Made by a program: the position numbers and the translations under genes | NCBI RefSeq assembly: GCF_019649055.1 | Contig: NW_026570229.1 | Span: forward strand, 1,302,001 to 1,366,000 | Source of the DNA: Paramacrobiotus metropolitanus | Lineage: Eukaryota > Tardigrada > Eutardigrada > Parachela > Macrobiotidae | Direction of reading: 5' to 3' | Length of the DNA stretch: 64,000 nt | In this document: positions 35,491-45,790 of the stretch, in pieces | How positions within the stretch are numbered: position 1 is the first letter of the stretch | Layout of the letters: each line of letters starts with the position of its first letter | The notes under the pieces: generated by a model | What the model was told of the DNA's origin: nothing | Seen by the model: only the letters and a program-made list of their open reading frames with translations | The model's database searches: none

Positions 35491-36949
35491 ATAGCAACGT
35501 TAAGGACTGCATGCGGCAACAAATGATAATTTGGGAAGTTCGTATTACTGACGTGAAATTCTTGTCTTTTTTGTTATTATTTTTGGATAACAGTGGTCTG
35601 ATTTGGCACTACTGTTACTGCACAAACTTTGTTAATTTGACGGTAATCCTGCGCGTTTTTGCAGTTAAATGCTTTGTTGCACTTGAACATGAGAGAAGTG
35701 CTGTGTGACCGTGTATCTGTATGAAATAAATGCTTACGTGCGTTAGGTACAGCTGTACGCAAGTGCACATTAATTTTATTCTCTGTACATTATAATGCAC
35801 ATCCCATAATAACTGCTATCTTGTGAAGTACGTACTTTATATTATCATCACGGTACAGTATCTACAGTATCTGTAGTCGTTGTATTAACGATAAATTAGT
35901 ACGTATTAAATTATTACAGTACGTTCGATCAGAATCGTGCCGACACGATGCCGCAAACGATCCAAATTAGTTTCAAGGCGACCCAGAAACAAAGGAAAAT
36001 CTTAAATTTTACCTAAGTACATAGAAAAATTTTACATTTTACCTGTATATAAATATACTGCTTGCAAGAAATGACATTTAATTTTGTTTTTCTTATGTTC
36101 GAAACCGGGAACGGTCCAGTTTCCAATTTTCTAGGCTAAGACTTTACGGGATAATGGGATTAACTGAATATCTGACTTCTTAATGGTCATTATTTTTTTA
36201 TTTTCAATTTTCATATCTTTTACGTAGGAACAGTAATTTCCTAAATATAGATGTGCTGTTCTTAAGTGTGGATGTACTTTAAATTGACATGGAAGACCCG
36301 GCTACAGGAAATGATTTGTCTGGTCGCTGTAATGCATTTCAAAAAAACTAACACTGTCTGGCCGCGTTCTAGAACATGGGCTTTCCGGCGATAGCTTTGG
36401 TTTTTGTTGATTCTGTCTGGGATACCGGCATTGGTGCATGCAATTTTTTTTTTGTTCGTGGTAATAAAGATCTAGAACTAGATACTAAAAATTTAAAAAT
36501 CACGTGAAGTGCGGTAATTAAATTGGTGAAGTAATCCCACTTGTGATTTGACAGAACGAATTACCAATATCAACGTTTTGACCTAGATACAATTCGCATC
36601 CGAATCCCAATACGTGGTAAATTTGACAGTTGCTGTTATCCAACAAATACTTCTATTCGCAAACATCCATTTACTGACATTCATTATGAGGCAAAAGTAC
36701 TTTGTGCAGTAGAATGACGGCTGCGTATTACGCGGCCTAACAATTTCCGGTCGGCAAAACCGTACAGCCTCCAGCGGAAAACAATTGGTTACTGTTCCAG
36801 GCACCAAGTTTATCAACAACAACAATATGCGCTGTCATGAATTCATAATAATAAGACCGACATTTCTAATTTTGTGTCTGGCAGCCTGCTGAAAACGAGC
36901 TGACTGCCAATATTGTAGCGATACGTATTCGAGATCATAGTCGATACCA
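35491..36949. other. Intergenic region between two genes converging on it
   Basis: Contains the 3' UTR of the rightward secreted-protein gene and that of the leftward proline-rich gene. An AATAAA lies near 35725. A minus frame at 36583-36825 has a few cysteines but no recognised pattern. No other gene is supported. Confidence 0.45.
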
Positions 36950-36956
36950 TTACAAG

Positions 36957-38323
36957 CTAATCCAGCATATCCGAACCCCCCACCATGGTGCCCTTGGAGT
37001 CTTTCTCCTTAATGGGCTTAGGCGCTTCCTGGTGCATAACCGGCGCTGCGGGAGTCGTTTTTGCGCCGGGTTTTGGTGGCGGTTGCTTCTTTCCCGGGGG
37101 CGGCGGTTTCTTGTCGGCTGGCGGAGGGGGCGGGGGATTGTCATCCCCAGGTGGCGGCGGTGCATCCCCGGCATCGTCGTCTTTTTTCGGCGGTGGGGGA
37201 GGTGGCTTATCGTCCTTTTACCGCCAGCCTTATCGTCCTTTTTGGGAGGTGGAGGTGGTTTATGTCCGGGAGGTGGTGGAGGCGGCTTCTTTCCGGGAGG
37301 GGGCGGAGGGGGTGCTTCTCCGTCTTTCGGGGGAGGTGGCGGAGGGGCGTCACCGTCTGGAGGTGGTGGTGGTGGGTGGTCATCATCTCCAGGTGGTGGT
37401 GGAGGTGGTTTATCGCCCTTCTTGGGTGGTGGCGGCGGATGCTTCTTTCCTGGAGGTGGTGGAGGCGGTTTCTTTCCGGGAGGAGGCGGAGGTGGTGCTT
37501 CTCCGTCTTTTGGGGGAGGTGGCGGAGGAGCGTCACCGTCTGGGGGTGGTGGTGGTGGGTGGTCATCATCTCCAGGTGGTGGCGGAGGTGGTTTATCTCC
37601 CTTTTTAGGAGGCGGAGGTGGTTTGTCGCCCTTTTTCGGCGGCGGCGGCGGATGTTTCCTCCCTGGAGGTGGCGGAGGCGGTGCTTCCCCATCTTTGGGC
37701 GGTGGCGGTGGAGGAGCATCGCCATCGGGGGGCGGCGGGGGAGGATGGTCGTCACCAGGAGGTGGCGGAGGTGGTTTATCTCCCTTTTTGGGTGGCGGAG
37801 GTGGCTTATCGCCTTTTTTGGGCGGCGGAGGGGGCTTGTCACCCTTCTTTGGAGGAGGAGGAGGGGGCGCGTCCGGTTCACCGTCCTTGGGAGGTGGTGG
37901 TGGTGGCACATCATCCCCAGGAGGTGGCGGGGGCGGCTTATCGTCCTTCTTTGCTCCCCCCTTTGCGTCCTTTTTCGGTGGCGGGGCCTCGCCGTCTTTC
38001 GGCGGCGGAGGGTTGGCGTCATCCCGGCCTGCAGCTTTAACGTCCTTCTTCGGCAGCGGCTTTTTGGGAGGGGGCGGTGGGGGCGGGGTATCATCGTCAT
38101 TGCCGGGATCGTCCATATCCGGCGGTGGCGGTGGTGCGTTGGGGTCCATCTGGTCATCCGGGGGCGGTGGAGGTGGTTCGTCTTTCTTCGGTGGCGGTGG
38201 TTTCACACCGGCTGCCGGCTTATCCTTACCGTCATCCTTGGGGAGAGGCTTACCTTGTGTGACAGCAATAATCGCCACCGCCAAAAAACCAATTATAACA
38301 AATTTGCTGGTTGTAGACACCAT
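36957..38323 (-). CDS. Secreted proline-rich repeat protein (PPPPPP/KKGD type), intronless
   Basis: The ATG at 38323 gives a signal peptide (FVIIGFLAVAIIAVTQG) and a mature start KPLPKDDGKDKPAAG. Some 360 residues of short repeats follow: runs of five or six prolines joined by KKGDK, DGDA, KDGEA, GKK or GDD. A block of about 55 residues (GDDDHPPPPPPDGDAPPP..., KDGEAPPPPPP, KKGDKPPPP) recurs about three times. At the A-run 37216-37219 (TTTT on the plus strand) the frame slips. As written, the protein continues basic to a stop at 36950. One more base in that run would continue KKDDKPPPPPPKKDDD and end EKDSKGTMVGGSDMLD with a stop at 36957-36959. The second ending keeps the repeat composition, so a sequencing/assembly indel or a recent mutation is likely. 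The role could be cuticle, mucus or adhesive; this is inference. Confidence 0.75.
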
Positions 38324-38409
38324 GTTCGGTGTCGGCAGTAAAACGTTTTAACCGTATATCCAAGTGTATAGTAATCAAAACTCGTCGAAAAATGTTCTGA
38401 AGTTGAGAG

Positions 38410-38421
38410 CTTTTAAATACC
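38410..38421 (-). promoter_or_regulatory. TATA-like box of the proline-rich gene
   Basis: The minus strand reads GGTATTTAAAAG about 90 bp upstream of the ATG, a distance that fits a TATA box plus a 60-bp 5' UTR. The neighbouring KKDD gene has a TATA box at a similar distance. Confidence 0.45.
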
Positions 38422-38423
38422 AG

Positions 38424-39000
38424 TTCTATATGATGGAGTCGGCCAAAGAAACTAACTGCACGGTATCTGATGTTCCGCTGAAGGCGATTTAACCGGCATT
38501 AGTGCAGTGTGTTTTGCTGTGCAGTCTGTGCGTGTATTGTCGGCCTGGAGACTGAGAGAGTGACCGGGCAGTCTTTATGGGGGCTTTCCATTGTGAACGG
38601 AATCTTACACAAAACCGTAGCTCAAGGGAGCAGAAGATTCTGTAACCGGCGATACTTCCCCGAAACCTAATATACGAGTAGGTAGTTCGAAATATGTGAA
38701 ATACAGAGAATAATAAAAATCCAGGCCAGTTTTCGGCCTAATTGTCTATAGACAAAAATTGCATGGGATAATACCTGTATGTATACGATTTTATCATCTT
38801 TTTTATGTAATCGTCTTTGCTGCAATAAGAGTCGGCTATTGCAGTAATTGCACTATTGCAGTAAGTCGGCTATTATGAGTATGAGAACGTGCTAATCCAT
38901 TCACGTGTACCAAGAGTCTCATTATGAACCGATCACCTTCAAATTTTGCACAGACAAAAAGCACAGAGATTGTTTTGACTGGAAACCAGGTTTCCATCAT
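38424..39000. other. Intergenic region
   Basis: No gene is supported upstream of the proline-rich gene before the repeat at 39000. Confidence 0.4.
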
Positions 39001-39330
39001 GCTTTCCCAATTTTAAAATAAATTTCAACAACTGTAATATTTATTTTAAAATGGGGAAAAATGCCCGAATTCTGGTTCCGTGCCAGAACGATTCTTATGC
39101 TTATGTGCCTTTTTTGGCAAAATTTGAAAGGTCTATCGGTCCGTAATGAAACATTTGATGCACCAATTCTTGCATTTAAACTTTTCGGAATGTTATTTCA
39201 ATTTTCACATATAGCTTCCCAACCGGACATTGCGCGCACAAACGGCTTTCACGTCAACGTATACAGATCATTTGGTTGCACATTGCACAATGCAATCCAA
39301 CGATGCAAAAAAGCGTATGGGTGTGCGCGT
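39000..39330. repeat. Diverged copy of the 22038-22656 fold-back element (one arm)
   Basis: Shared blocks with the right arm of that element, in the same order: GCATTTAAACTTTTCGGAAT against GCATTTAAACTTTTGGAAT, then CCAACCGGACATTGCGCGCA against CCGAACCGGATGTTGCGCGC, then ACAAACGGCTTTCACG and GTATACAGATCATTTGG. A 112-codon frame (39061-39399) runs through it but is explained by the repeat. The outer limits are approximate. Confidence 0.6.
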
Positions 39331-42132
39331 AAGCGAAAGTCGTTTATGTACCCGCATTCGGCGCCATGTACCGGGTCACTTCCCTTAAACTTTGCCTAAC
39401 AAAAAGGTGTGGAGATTGGAGCAGTTATAGAGTCGTTTCCCGGTAGTATATGATGATGTATATCGTTCATAGTTTGGTAGCAGTAGAGTACCTCGTTCAT
39501 TTTTTTGCCAACAGGGCAGATCCTCTTCATAGCGACTGTTCTAAAACTACCCACTAGTAGCGCTATACGACACGATTTCGTGCATTGAAGTAGCCACCCA
39601 TTCACCCTGCATAAGTTCGAGGTTTGCTACTTTCGGCTGCTTGCGGCCAATTATGCTACCAGACTTTCTCGCGCTTGCCCGATTTCCTGTGTAGCTGCCG
39701 GTCCAACATAACGGCTTTTCCATGGGGTTCGGAAAAGGGATCATAACAGTATCGCCTTTGGACAGACGCTAACCCAGCCTCGGTGACCCCTGTCTCCCAA
39801 CCTCCTCAGCTTTCGTTGTCCAGCCAACGAAAGGTCACGGCCGTGTGCTATTGCGGCACAGAACATGGTTACCAGTTTTTGCCATTCATAGTTTTTCAGC
39901 GCACACAAACGCTGGGAGATTGTCGGTGCTCGGATGTTCTGCATTACGGGAAACATACACACCCTGATCGAGCTCAGTATAAAGTGAAGGATGCCCGGCA
40001 GGGTGGAGGCAACGACCGGGCTGGCAGTACAGAGTATGTGGATTGTTACTGTAAAGCAGCCTGCCAGTTATTGTGTAATAACCAGGCTGTGGTTCAGCAG
40101 ACGGAATTATGAATGAATAGAACCGTGGGGATGTGCCGGTTTGCGATTGTGCATTGTGCAAGCCTGTCCTGAAATTTCAATCGTAAAGGTACAGCGAAAT
40201 TTGTGTCGTACAGGTATTTAGTGCGAAAGCTGCACCATGAACGCTTGCCACTACACTACGTCTACCACAATGACAAATTCATCCCTCTCAAGATTTCAGG
40301 TAATTAAAAGAGGAAAAAACTAGAATGTTATATTTACATCGATAGTTTATATTTTAGATCGATGTTTGTATACATCAGCCTTGTCAGATGCATGTAGAGC
40401 GTAGCTAGTGTGGCGTGGCGCGTCCTACTCTGGAGTTCAGCGTAACGCGTGAATTTGTGTTTGTCGCTGTGTTGATGCGACAGAAATTACGGGACAAGTC
40501 TGTGCGTTCCCGCGACATGTGGGATTGGTCAGTCTCGAGTGTTATGAGTAATGCCGAGCCAACATCACGACCGTCAAGTTTGTCCTTCACCGGGTAAACT
40601 TTACAGTCCTCACACTGGCTGTGACCTTACACGGAGAATAAGTCCCGGAACATGCCAGAGGAATTCAGCTGCTGTGCTTGAAAAGAACCGCAGCATATGG
40701 AGGATACGTTTCTCGGGTGGACAGACTCAACGAATTCATCAAAGCAAAATCCCTGGCTGCCGGAGATTGCTCGGTGATGTCCAACAATGACATATGACCC
40801 AGCAGTCGCCAGCGGCCAGAGGTGTTTTCCCGCGGTTTTGCTACCAGTGATACGTCCACATAAGGCGCACAAGCGGCAAACGGTACTAGCAATTTTGTGT
40901 CTCTGCGACTTCAGTAATGCTCAGATAAGACTAACAAGCAAATACCAGATAAATGCAGGTTCATATTATAACGGGTTCTGCCGGAAATAAGTTGTAACAG
41001 GGCATCATGCAATCGGTTGCACCAAGCAACCTATCAGACAACCGCTCACTGCCAACTTACCACGGCTAGAAGCAAGGCCGCCATGGGAAAGGGGAAAAGA
41101 TCGATGATTGACCTTTGGATAGTACAAGCCAGAAATACTGGTATCTGGTCACTATCTATACATATTGCGCGTTGTGCACAACAAATCAGCGTGAGTTGAA
41201 AGAAAAACACTGGCAGAATGACAGAAACATCCGCCTGCAAGTGTGCTAACCCTTGTTACTCATAATCATCAGATGCCATAGTCATCATGTATAGGACTTA
41301 AGTCACCCTACTCAAAATCTACCTTTATAATATCTAGTTTTTCCCGGTAAGGTGCAATGTCTATTGCTTCAAATGGAACCGAAGACGAAACATGCTATTA
41401 CATGCTTGTACATATTTTACTATCTACCACCGATATTACGGACCATCCAGGTATACTTTCAATGTACCTACTTACGATCACTACATACTGCCAATACTAC
41501 CGTATGAGTAGCGAGAAAGTAAAACAGCGATAATTCGGCATTACTGCTGTGTTTCGTGCACGGGCACAGTTTACAGCGTTAAGTATTCTAGATGCTTGAC
41601 TTGTAGTACCTCGTACGTACAAATATTCTTTTTCCCGAAAGCACAGTAGCATACATATTACACAACATGTAAAGGTTTGGGCAACGTACATGTATTTTAA
41701 TTTAGATACCCGAAACTGAATTTAAATGCACTGGACAGTTAATTAACAGAATTACGTTTTCCATATCACACAATTAATATTAATGTGTTTGCCATTATAC
41801 GTATAAACCGAGCAGTTTTAAGCTTGCTACTCTTGTAAATTATTTGTATACATCCTCATGATTATTGTTTGCAAAGCTTGATATACTGTACATAAAAGAT
41901 CTGACCTTTTATTGATCAGTTTGTTAGCAATACCGGTTTCCGGTCGAGCAGCACTTTTCCATCAACGGGAAAGGACAGAGAGCACGAGCGCATACAAAAC
42001 ATCGCAGACAAGAGCAGAACGGCGTTAAACACAATACTATCACCGCAATGCCGGGTGAGCATGTCAAACTTCGCATTCAACCACAGAAGAACACTGCGCC
42101 AATCTGACGCGTATTGCCACATCCCTGTCAGC
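39331..42132. other. Intergenic region
   Basis: About 2.8 kb. Many overlapping frames of 60-110 codons at 39400-41240 have no recognisable domain or splice pattern. The part next to 42132 is the 3' UTR of the KKDD protein gene. AAAGGTCA/TGACCTTT occurs at 39830, 41109 and 41902. Confidence 0.4.
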
Positions 42133-43191
42133 TTATGCCGCAGCGGCTTTATCGTCCTTCTTCGCGCCGGCCTTCGCCTTATCATCTTTCTTCGCGGCGG
42201 CAGCCGGTTTCTTATCATCCTTCTTGGCAGCAGCGGCCGGCTTCTTCTCGTCCTTCTTCGGGGCCGCGGCAGCCGCCTTGTCGTCCTTTTTCGCGGCATC
42301 GGCACCGGCAGCGGCCGTGTCATCTCCACCGGCGGCAGCCTTGTCGCCACCCGCAGCAGCCTGGTCTCCGCCAGCCGCAGCAGCATCATCGCCACTCGCG
42401 GCGGCCGCCTTATCGTCCTTCTTATCGGCCGCAGCGGCCTTATCGTCCTTCTTGGCACCGGCCGCCTTGTCGTCCTTCTTCGCGGCGGCAGCAGGCTTCT
42501 TGTCGTCCTTCTTGGCAGCAGCGGCCGGCTTCTTGTCATCCTTCTTAGCTCCAGCCGCAGCCTTGTCATCCTTCTTCGCTCCGGCGGCCGCCTTGTCATC
42601 CTTCTTATCACCTCCAGCGGCCGCGTCACCTCCGGCGGCAGCCGCCATATCGCCACCCGCAGCCGCGGCATCGTCGCCTCCCGCGGCGGCCGCCTTGTCG
42701 TCTTTCTTATCGGCAGCGGGCTTAGCATCCTTCTTAGCATCAGCGGCTGGCTTCTTGTCGTCCTTCTTAGTAGCAGCAGCCGGCTTCTTATCGTCCTTCT
42801 TGGCAGCTGCCTTATCGTCTTTCTTCGCACCCGCCTTATCGTCCTTCTTGTCTGCCTTGTCGTCCTTCTTATCCGCTCCACCGGCCGCCGCATCATCACC
42901 TCCCGCGGCAGCCGCATTGCCTCCTGCCGCAGCCGCATCGTCGCCTCCCGCGGCGGCCGCCTTATCGTCCTTCTTATCGGCGGCCTTATCGTCCTTCTTT
43001 GCCGCAGCAGCGGCCGGCTTCTTGTCGTCCTTCTTGGCGGCCGCTCCCTTATCGTCCTTCTTCGCTCCCGCCGCGGCGGTGTCGTTCTTGGCGGCTGCCG
43101 CACCGGCTTTCGAGGGCGCCGGTTTGGCCTGGGCGCAGTACACCGCCACGGCCAACAACAGGCCCATCAGAATCAGACAGTTGCGTGACAT
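42133..43191 (-). CDS. Secreted Ala/Lys/Asp-rich repeat protein (KKDDKAAA type), intronless
   Basis: A single frame of 352 residues. The ATG at 43191 opens a clear signal peptide (CLILMGLLLAVAVYCAQA). The mature part starts KPAPSKAGAAAAKND and consists almost wholly of two modules: KKDDK(A/K) blocks separated by Ala runs or KPAAAAKKDDK, and GGDDAAAAGGD-type Gly/Asp/Ala blocks. There are no cysteines or aromatics after the signal. The alternating charge suggests a disordered or helical secreted polymer. It shares the mature KP-x-P start and the KKDD(K) spacer with the proline-rich gene 4 kb away, so the two probably belong to one family or functional set. GC-rich triplet repeats make all six frames open here; this frame is chosen for its signal peptide, upstream TATA box and clean stop. 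Function is unknown. Confidence 0.8.
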   Translation of the reverse strand: MSRNCLILMGLLLAVAVYCAQAKPAPSKAGAAAAKNDTAAAGAKKDDKGAAAKKDDKKPAAAAAKKDDKAADKKDDKAAAAGGDDAAAAGGNAAAAGGDDAAAGGADKKDDKADKKDDKAGAKKDDKAAAKKDDKKPAAATKKDDKKPAADAKKDAKPAADKKDDKAAAAGGDDAAAAGGDMAAAAGGDAAAGGDKKDDKAAAGAKKDDKAAAGAKKDDKKPAAAAKKDDKKPAAAAKKDDKAAGAKKDDKAAAADKKDDKAAAASGDDAAAAGGDQAAAGGDKAAAGGDDTAAAGADAAKKDDKAAAAAPKKDEKKPAAAAKKDDKKPAAAAKKDDKAKAGAKKDDKAAAA

Positions 43192-43297
43192 CTTAACTCG
43201 GCGATATATAAAAACTTTTTATTGAAAATATTTTATGAGAGAGCGAGAGAACGGTGCAGAGTTCAAGTGAGAATGCGGTCTGCCGCGGTCGCTCTGC

Positions 43298-43305
43298 TTT
43301 ATAAA
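43298..43305 (-). promoter_or_regulatory. TATA box of the KKDD repeat protein gene
   Basis: TTTATAAA (palindromic) lies 107 bp upstream of the ATG. About 30 bp downstream on the minus strand is TTCTCACTTG, an initiator-like sequence, giving a plausible start near 43270. Confidence 0.6.
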
Positions 43306-45342
43306 CGGCTGAACTCGTTTGCGGCCCCGGGTCAAGTTGGTGCCGATTGGATGGACGCTGCGGTGTTTTTCTGGTAAAGTTTTTCTGTTAGGAAAGCATT
43401 TACGTGGCACAGTGATGTTTGGCAGTCTGTTTGTTATGTATCCAGTCATCGTTTTAAGCGGATTATTTTCCATGATTAATTACAAACATTGTAAAAAATA
43501 CTGACAATTAAGCGTAAGGAATCGGTAAGCGGACAGCCAGCCGGCAAATAATTCGCCGAAGATGGTTATGTAATGTGTAAGCGAGACGCCGGTAAGGAAG
43601 TACTGGTTTGTTATTCATAATGGCCATTTGCCGGAAACGTGTTCATTGAGAAAATCCAATCACATCAACACGAAAGCAAAACACTATCCACAACATCGGT
43701 ACTCTACTGCTCCATTACGCGACATTGGTGCAATCAAGATTAGTACTTTATTTCATTATTAAATAAATGTTTTTAACTACGTAATTATTCAAAGCACTGA
43801 TATTTTCAAAGATTAGTTCTTTATTACATTGGTAAATATTTTTTTTTTAATTACATAATTATTCTCAGCACTGATATTTTTAATTTCTCAATCCGTAGTT
43901 TTATAACAGGCATCGAACGCGGGGATCAGGTAATAATATTGCGTTGACAGTGCTCACACAGGAAGATTAATTGCTTTAAAATTTTAAGGAGCGTCCCAAA
44001 TGCACGCGACAACGAACATGCGCGGATTGGTGACCACAGTTATCCGGTATTAATGAAGGAAGCATTGGTACTAATGGGCCGCAGTGGCAGCTGCTCCCAT
44101 ATTTTGCGGATCAACAGACACACGCTGCAGTTTGTATTACTCGTATAATAAAACTCCGAGCAACATAAAGCGCTATTATCGCTTTAAGCCGGCTGCTTAT
44201 TCGAGCATTCTCTTATAATAACTTTTGATCAATTATGGACACTATGGTCCATTATTAAATAATCAACAAATATTATAGAGAGTAAGTACACTTAACCAGC
44301 AGGTTAAAACGTTAGCAGAGATAGCAAATAATGTAGAAGTATAAAAAACTGCAAAATGGTTTTATGCAATAAATTAAAGAAACAGTTGCTTAATTAAGGA
44401 AACACACGAAACGTAGGTGAGTTTTTGCTTATTTTAACCTACTGCAAGGAATTTCAGAAAATGTTCGCGTGCTGTCAGGGGAACATCATTTTGTGGAAAC
44501 TACGCAGCTGGCGGACTTTTGATAACGTTCGCAGTATTCGCATATAATTATCACGATTTAATAGATATCGCTTGCAATTGCTCTATTCAACGTTGTATTT
44601 GACCGGTATTAATTCGAAGGCATTATCCGATACTGTGCTCTGGCCATGTTGAATTGCTCACTGGTCAGCGGACGCCAGCTGCTTTTCAGCAGTTACCAAT
44701 TTACCGGTATCGGCTTATGGCATTAGACGGTGCCAATGTCCGAGGTGTTTTTGTATTTTTACTGCGCATAATAACGCGCAGTAAATTTTGTCCGGTCTGA
44801 CAGCTGTACTGATCAAAGCGGCATTGCGGCAGACCGAGGAATTAACCGCACACGATCGCATCGTGATAGATGTGTGTATGTATCAGTGTTGTAGCCATAA
44901 TGGCATTGTATCTGGCAGAATTGGCAACACCATTTTCAACTGGCTATGAATTACGTTTGGCCATGTAAGCGGCCTAGGCCACGTATGGCCGGCAGGTAGC
45001 ACGCTACCGCCATTCACGAGCCACTTCCGTCCCATAATCGGCGCAAGTGTCCACAGGCTGTGTTTGCCGGCTGTATCGATAATGGCGGTGCATGGCGTAA
45101 TACTTTACGGAATATGACATGAAGCTGCCAATCCACAGAATTATGCCCGGAGTGGATTTGCGTGGAACGGGACTACTTCGACGTTTATGACATTCCGGAC
45201 ACTTTCCCAGTGTGGATGGGCGTACCGGACGCCAGCGAGACACGATATTCTCCGCGTTGTTCCGCACTCGAAAACTTAATATTTTTTTATTTATTCTTGT
45301 ATACAAGCTCGTACAGAATATACAAACAATAATTATCACCCA
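43306..45342. other. Intergenic region
   Basis: About 2 kb without a supported gene. A 111-codon minus frame at 45004-45339 has no recognised motif. Confidence 0.4.
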
Positions 45343-45790
45343 ACAGACAGCAAGCGCCCGGACGGCGTTACCTTGACACCATGGGAGAGAGGACGGATGC
45401 TGGCTTGGGACGCTACATGCGTCAACACAATGGCCATATCACACATCATAGCGACATCCGCAAGAGTGGGAGCAGCAGCAGCACAGACCGAGCAGAACAA
45501 AGAACAAGGTCGAGAAATATCATGATATCGGCCAGGACTACGTAATTCGTCCTCTTGGCTTTGAGACGCTCAAACCGCCCGGACCGGATGCTGCCCGCAC
45601 GATAACGGAATTTGGACAGATGATACGACAGGAAACCGGCGAAAAACGAGCCACGGAATTTCTTCGCCAGCGGATTAGCATCGAAATCCAACGAGGAAAT
45701 GCAGCATCGATTTTGGGGACATCACCGATAGGGGCAAATTTAGATCAGATTTTCTTCGGGATTAGGCCGCCTCTGTCGATTGATGCTTAA
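45343..45790 (+). mobile_element. Retroelement ORF 3' end, same family as 12204-13203
   Basis: From about 45343 the plus strand codes for SKRPDGVTLTPWERGRMLAW and DATCVNTMAISH, and later DYVIRPLGFETLKPPGPDA, FLRQRISIEIQRGNAASILG and a stop at 45788-45790. These match KRPDVVTLVPWERGKPLAID, AFETYGPLG and FFRQRISIQIQRGNA of the 12204-13203 copy. It keeps the nuclease-like RPD...DATC region and the C-terminus and is 5'-truncated. The middle of the element does not read through in one frame. The sequence differs from the other two copies, so these are separate, older insertions. Confidence 0.78.

Noticed and set aside
36985-38351. Long plus-strand frames of 207-439 codons (Gly/Phe/Pro- or Arg/Trp-rich) over the proline-rich gene
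   Set aside because: They are shadows of the GC-rich triplet repeat on the minus strand, with no signal peptide or sensible composition.
39061-39399. 112-codon plus-strand frame with a hydrophobic start
   Set aside because: It lies within a diverged copy of the fold-back repeat and has no conserved motif.
41916-43225. Long alternative frames (Arg-rich, Ser/Phe-rich) over the KKDD gene
   Set aside because: They are frame shadows of the (GCN)n/KKDD repeats; only the minus frame starting at 43191 has a signal peptide and a TATA box upstream.
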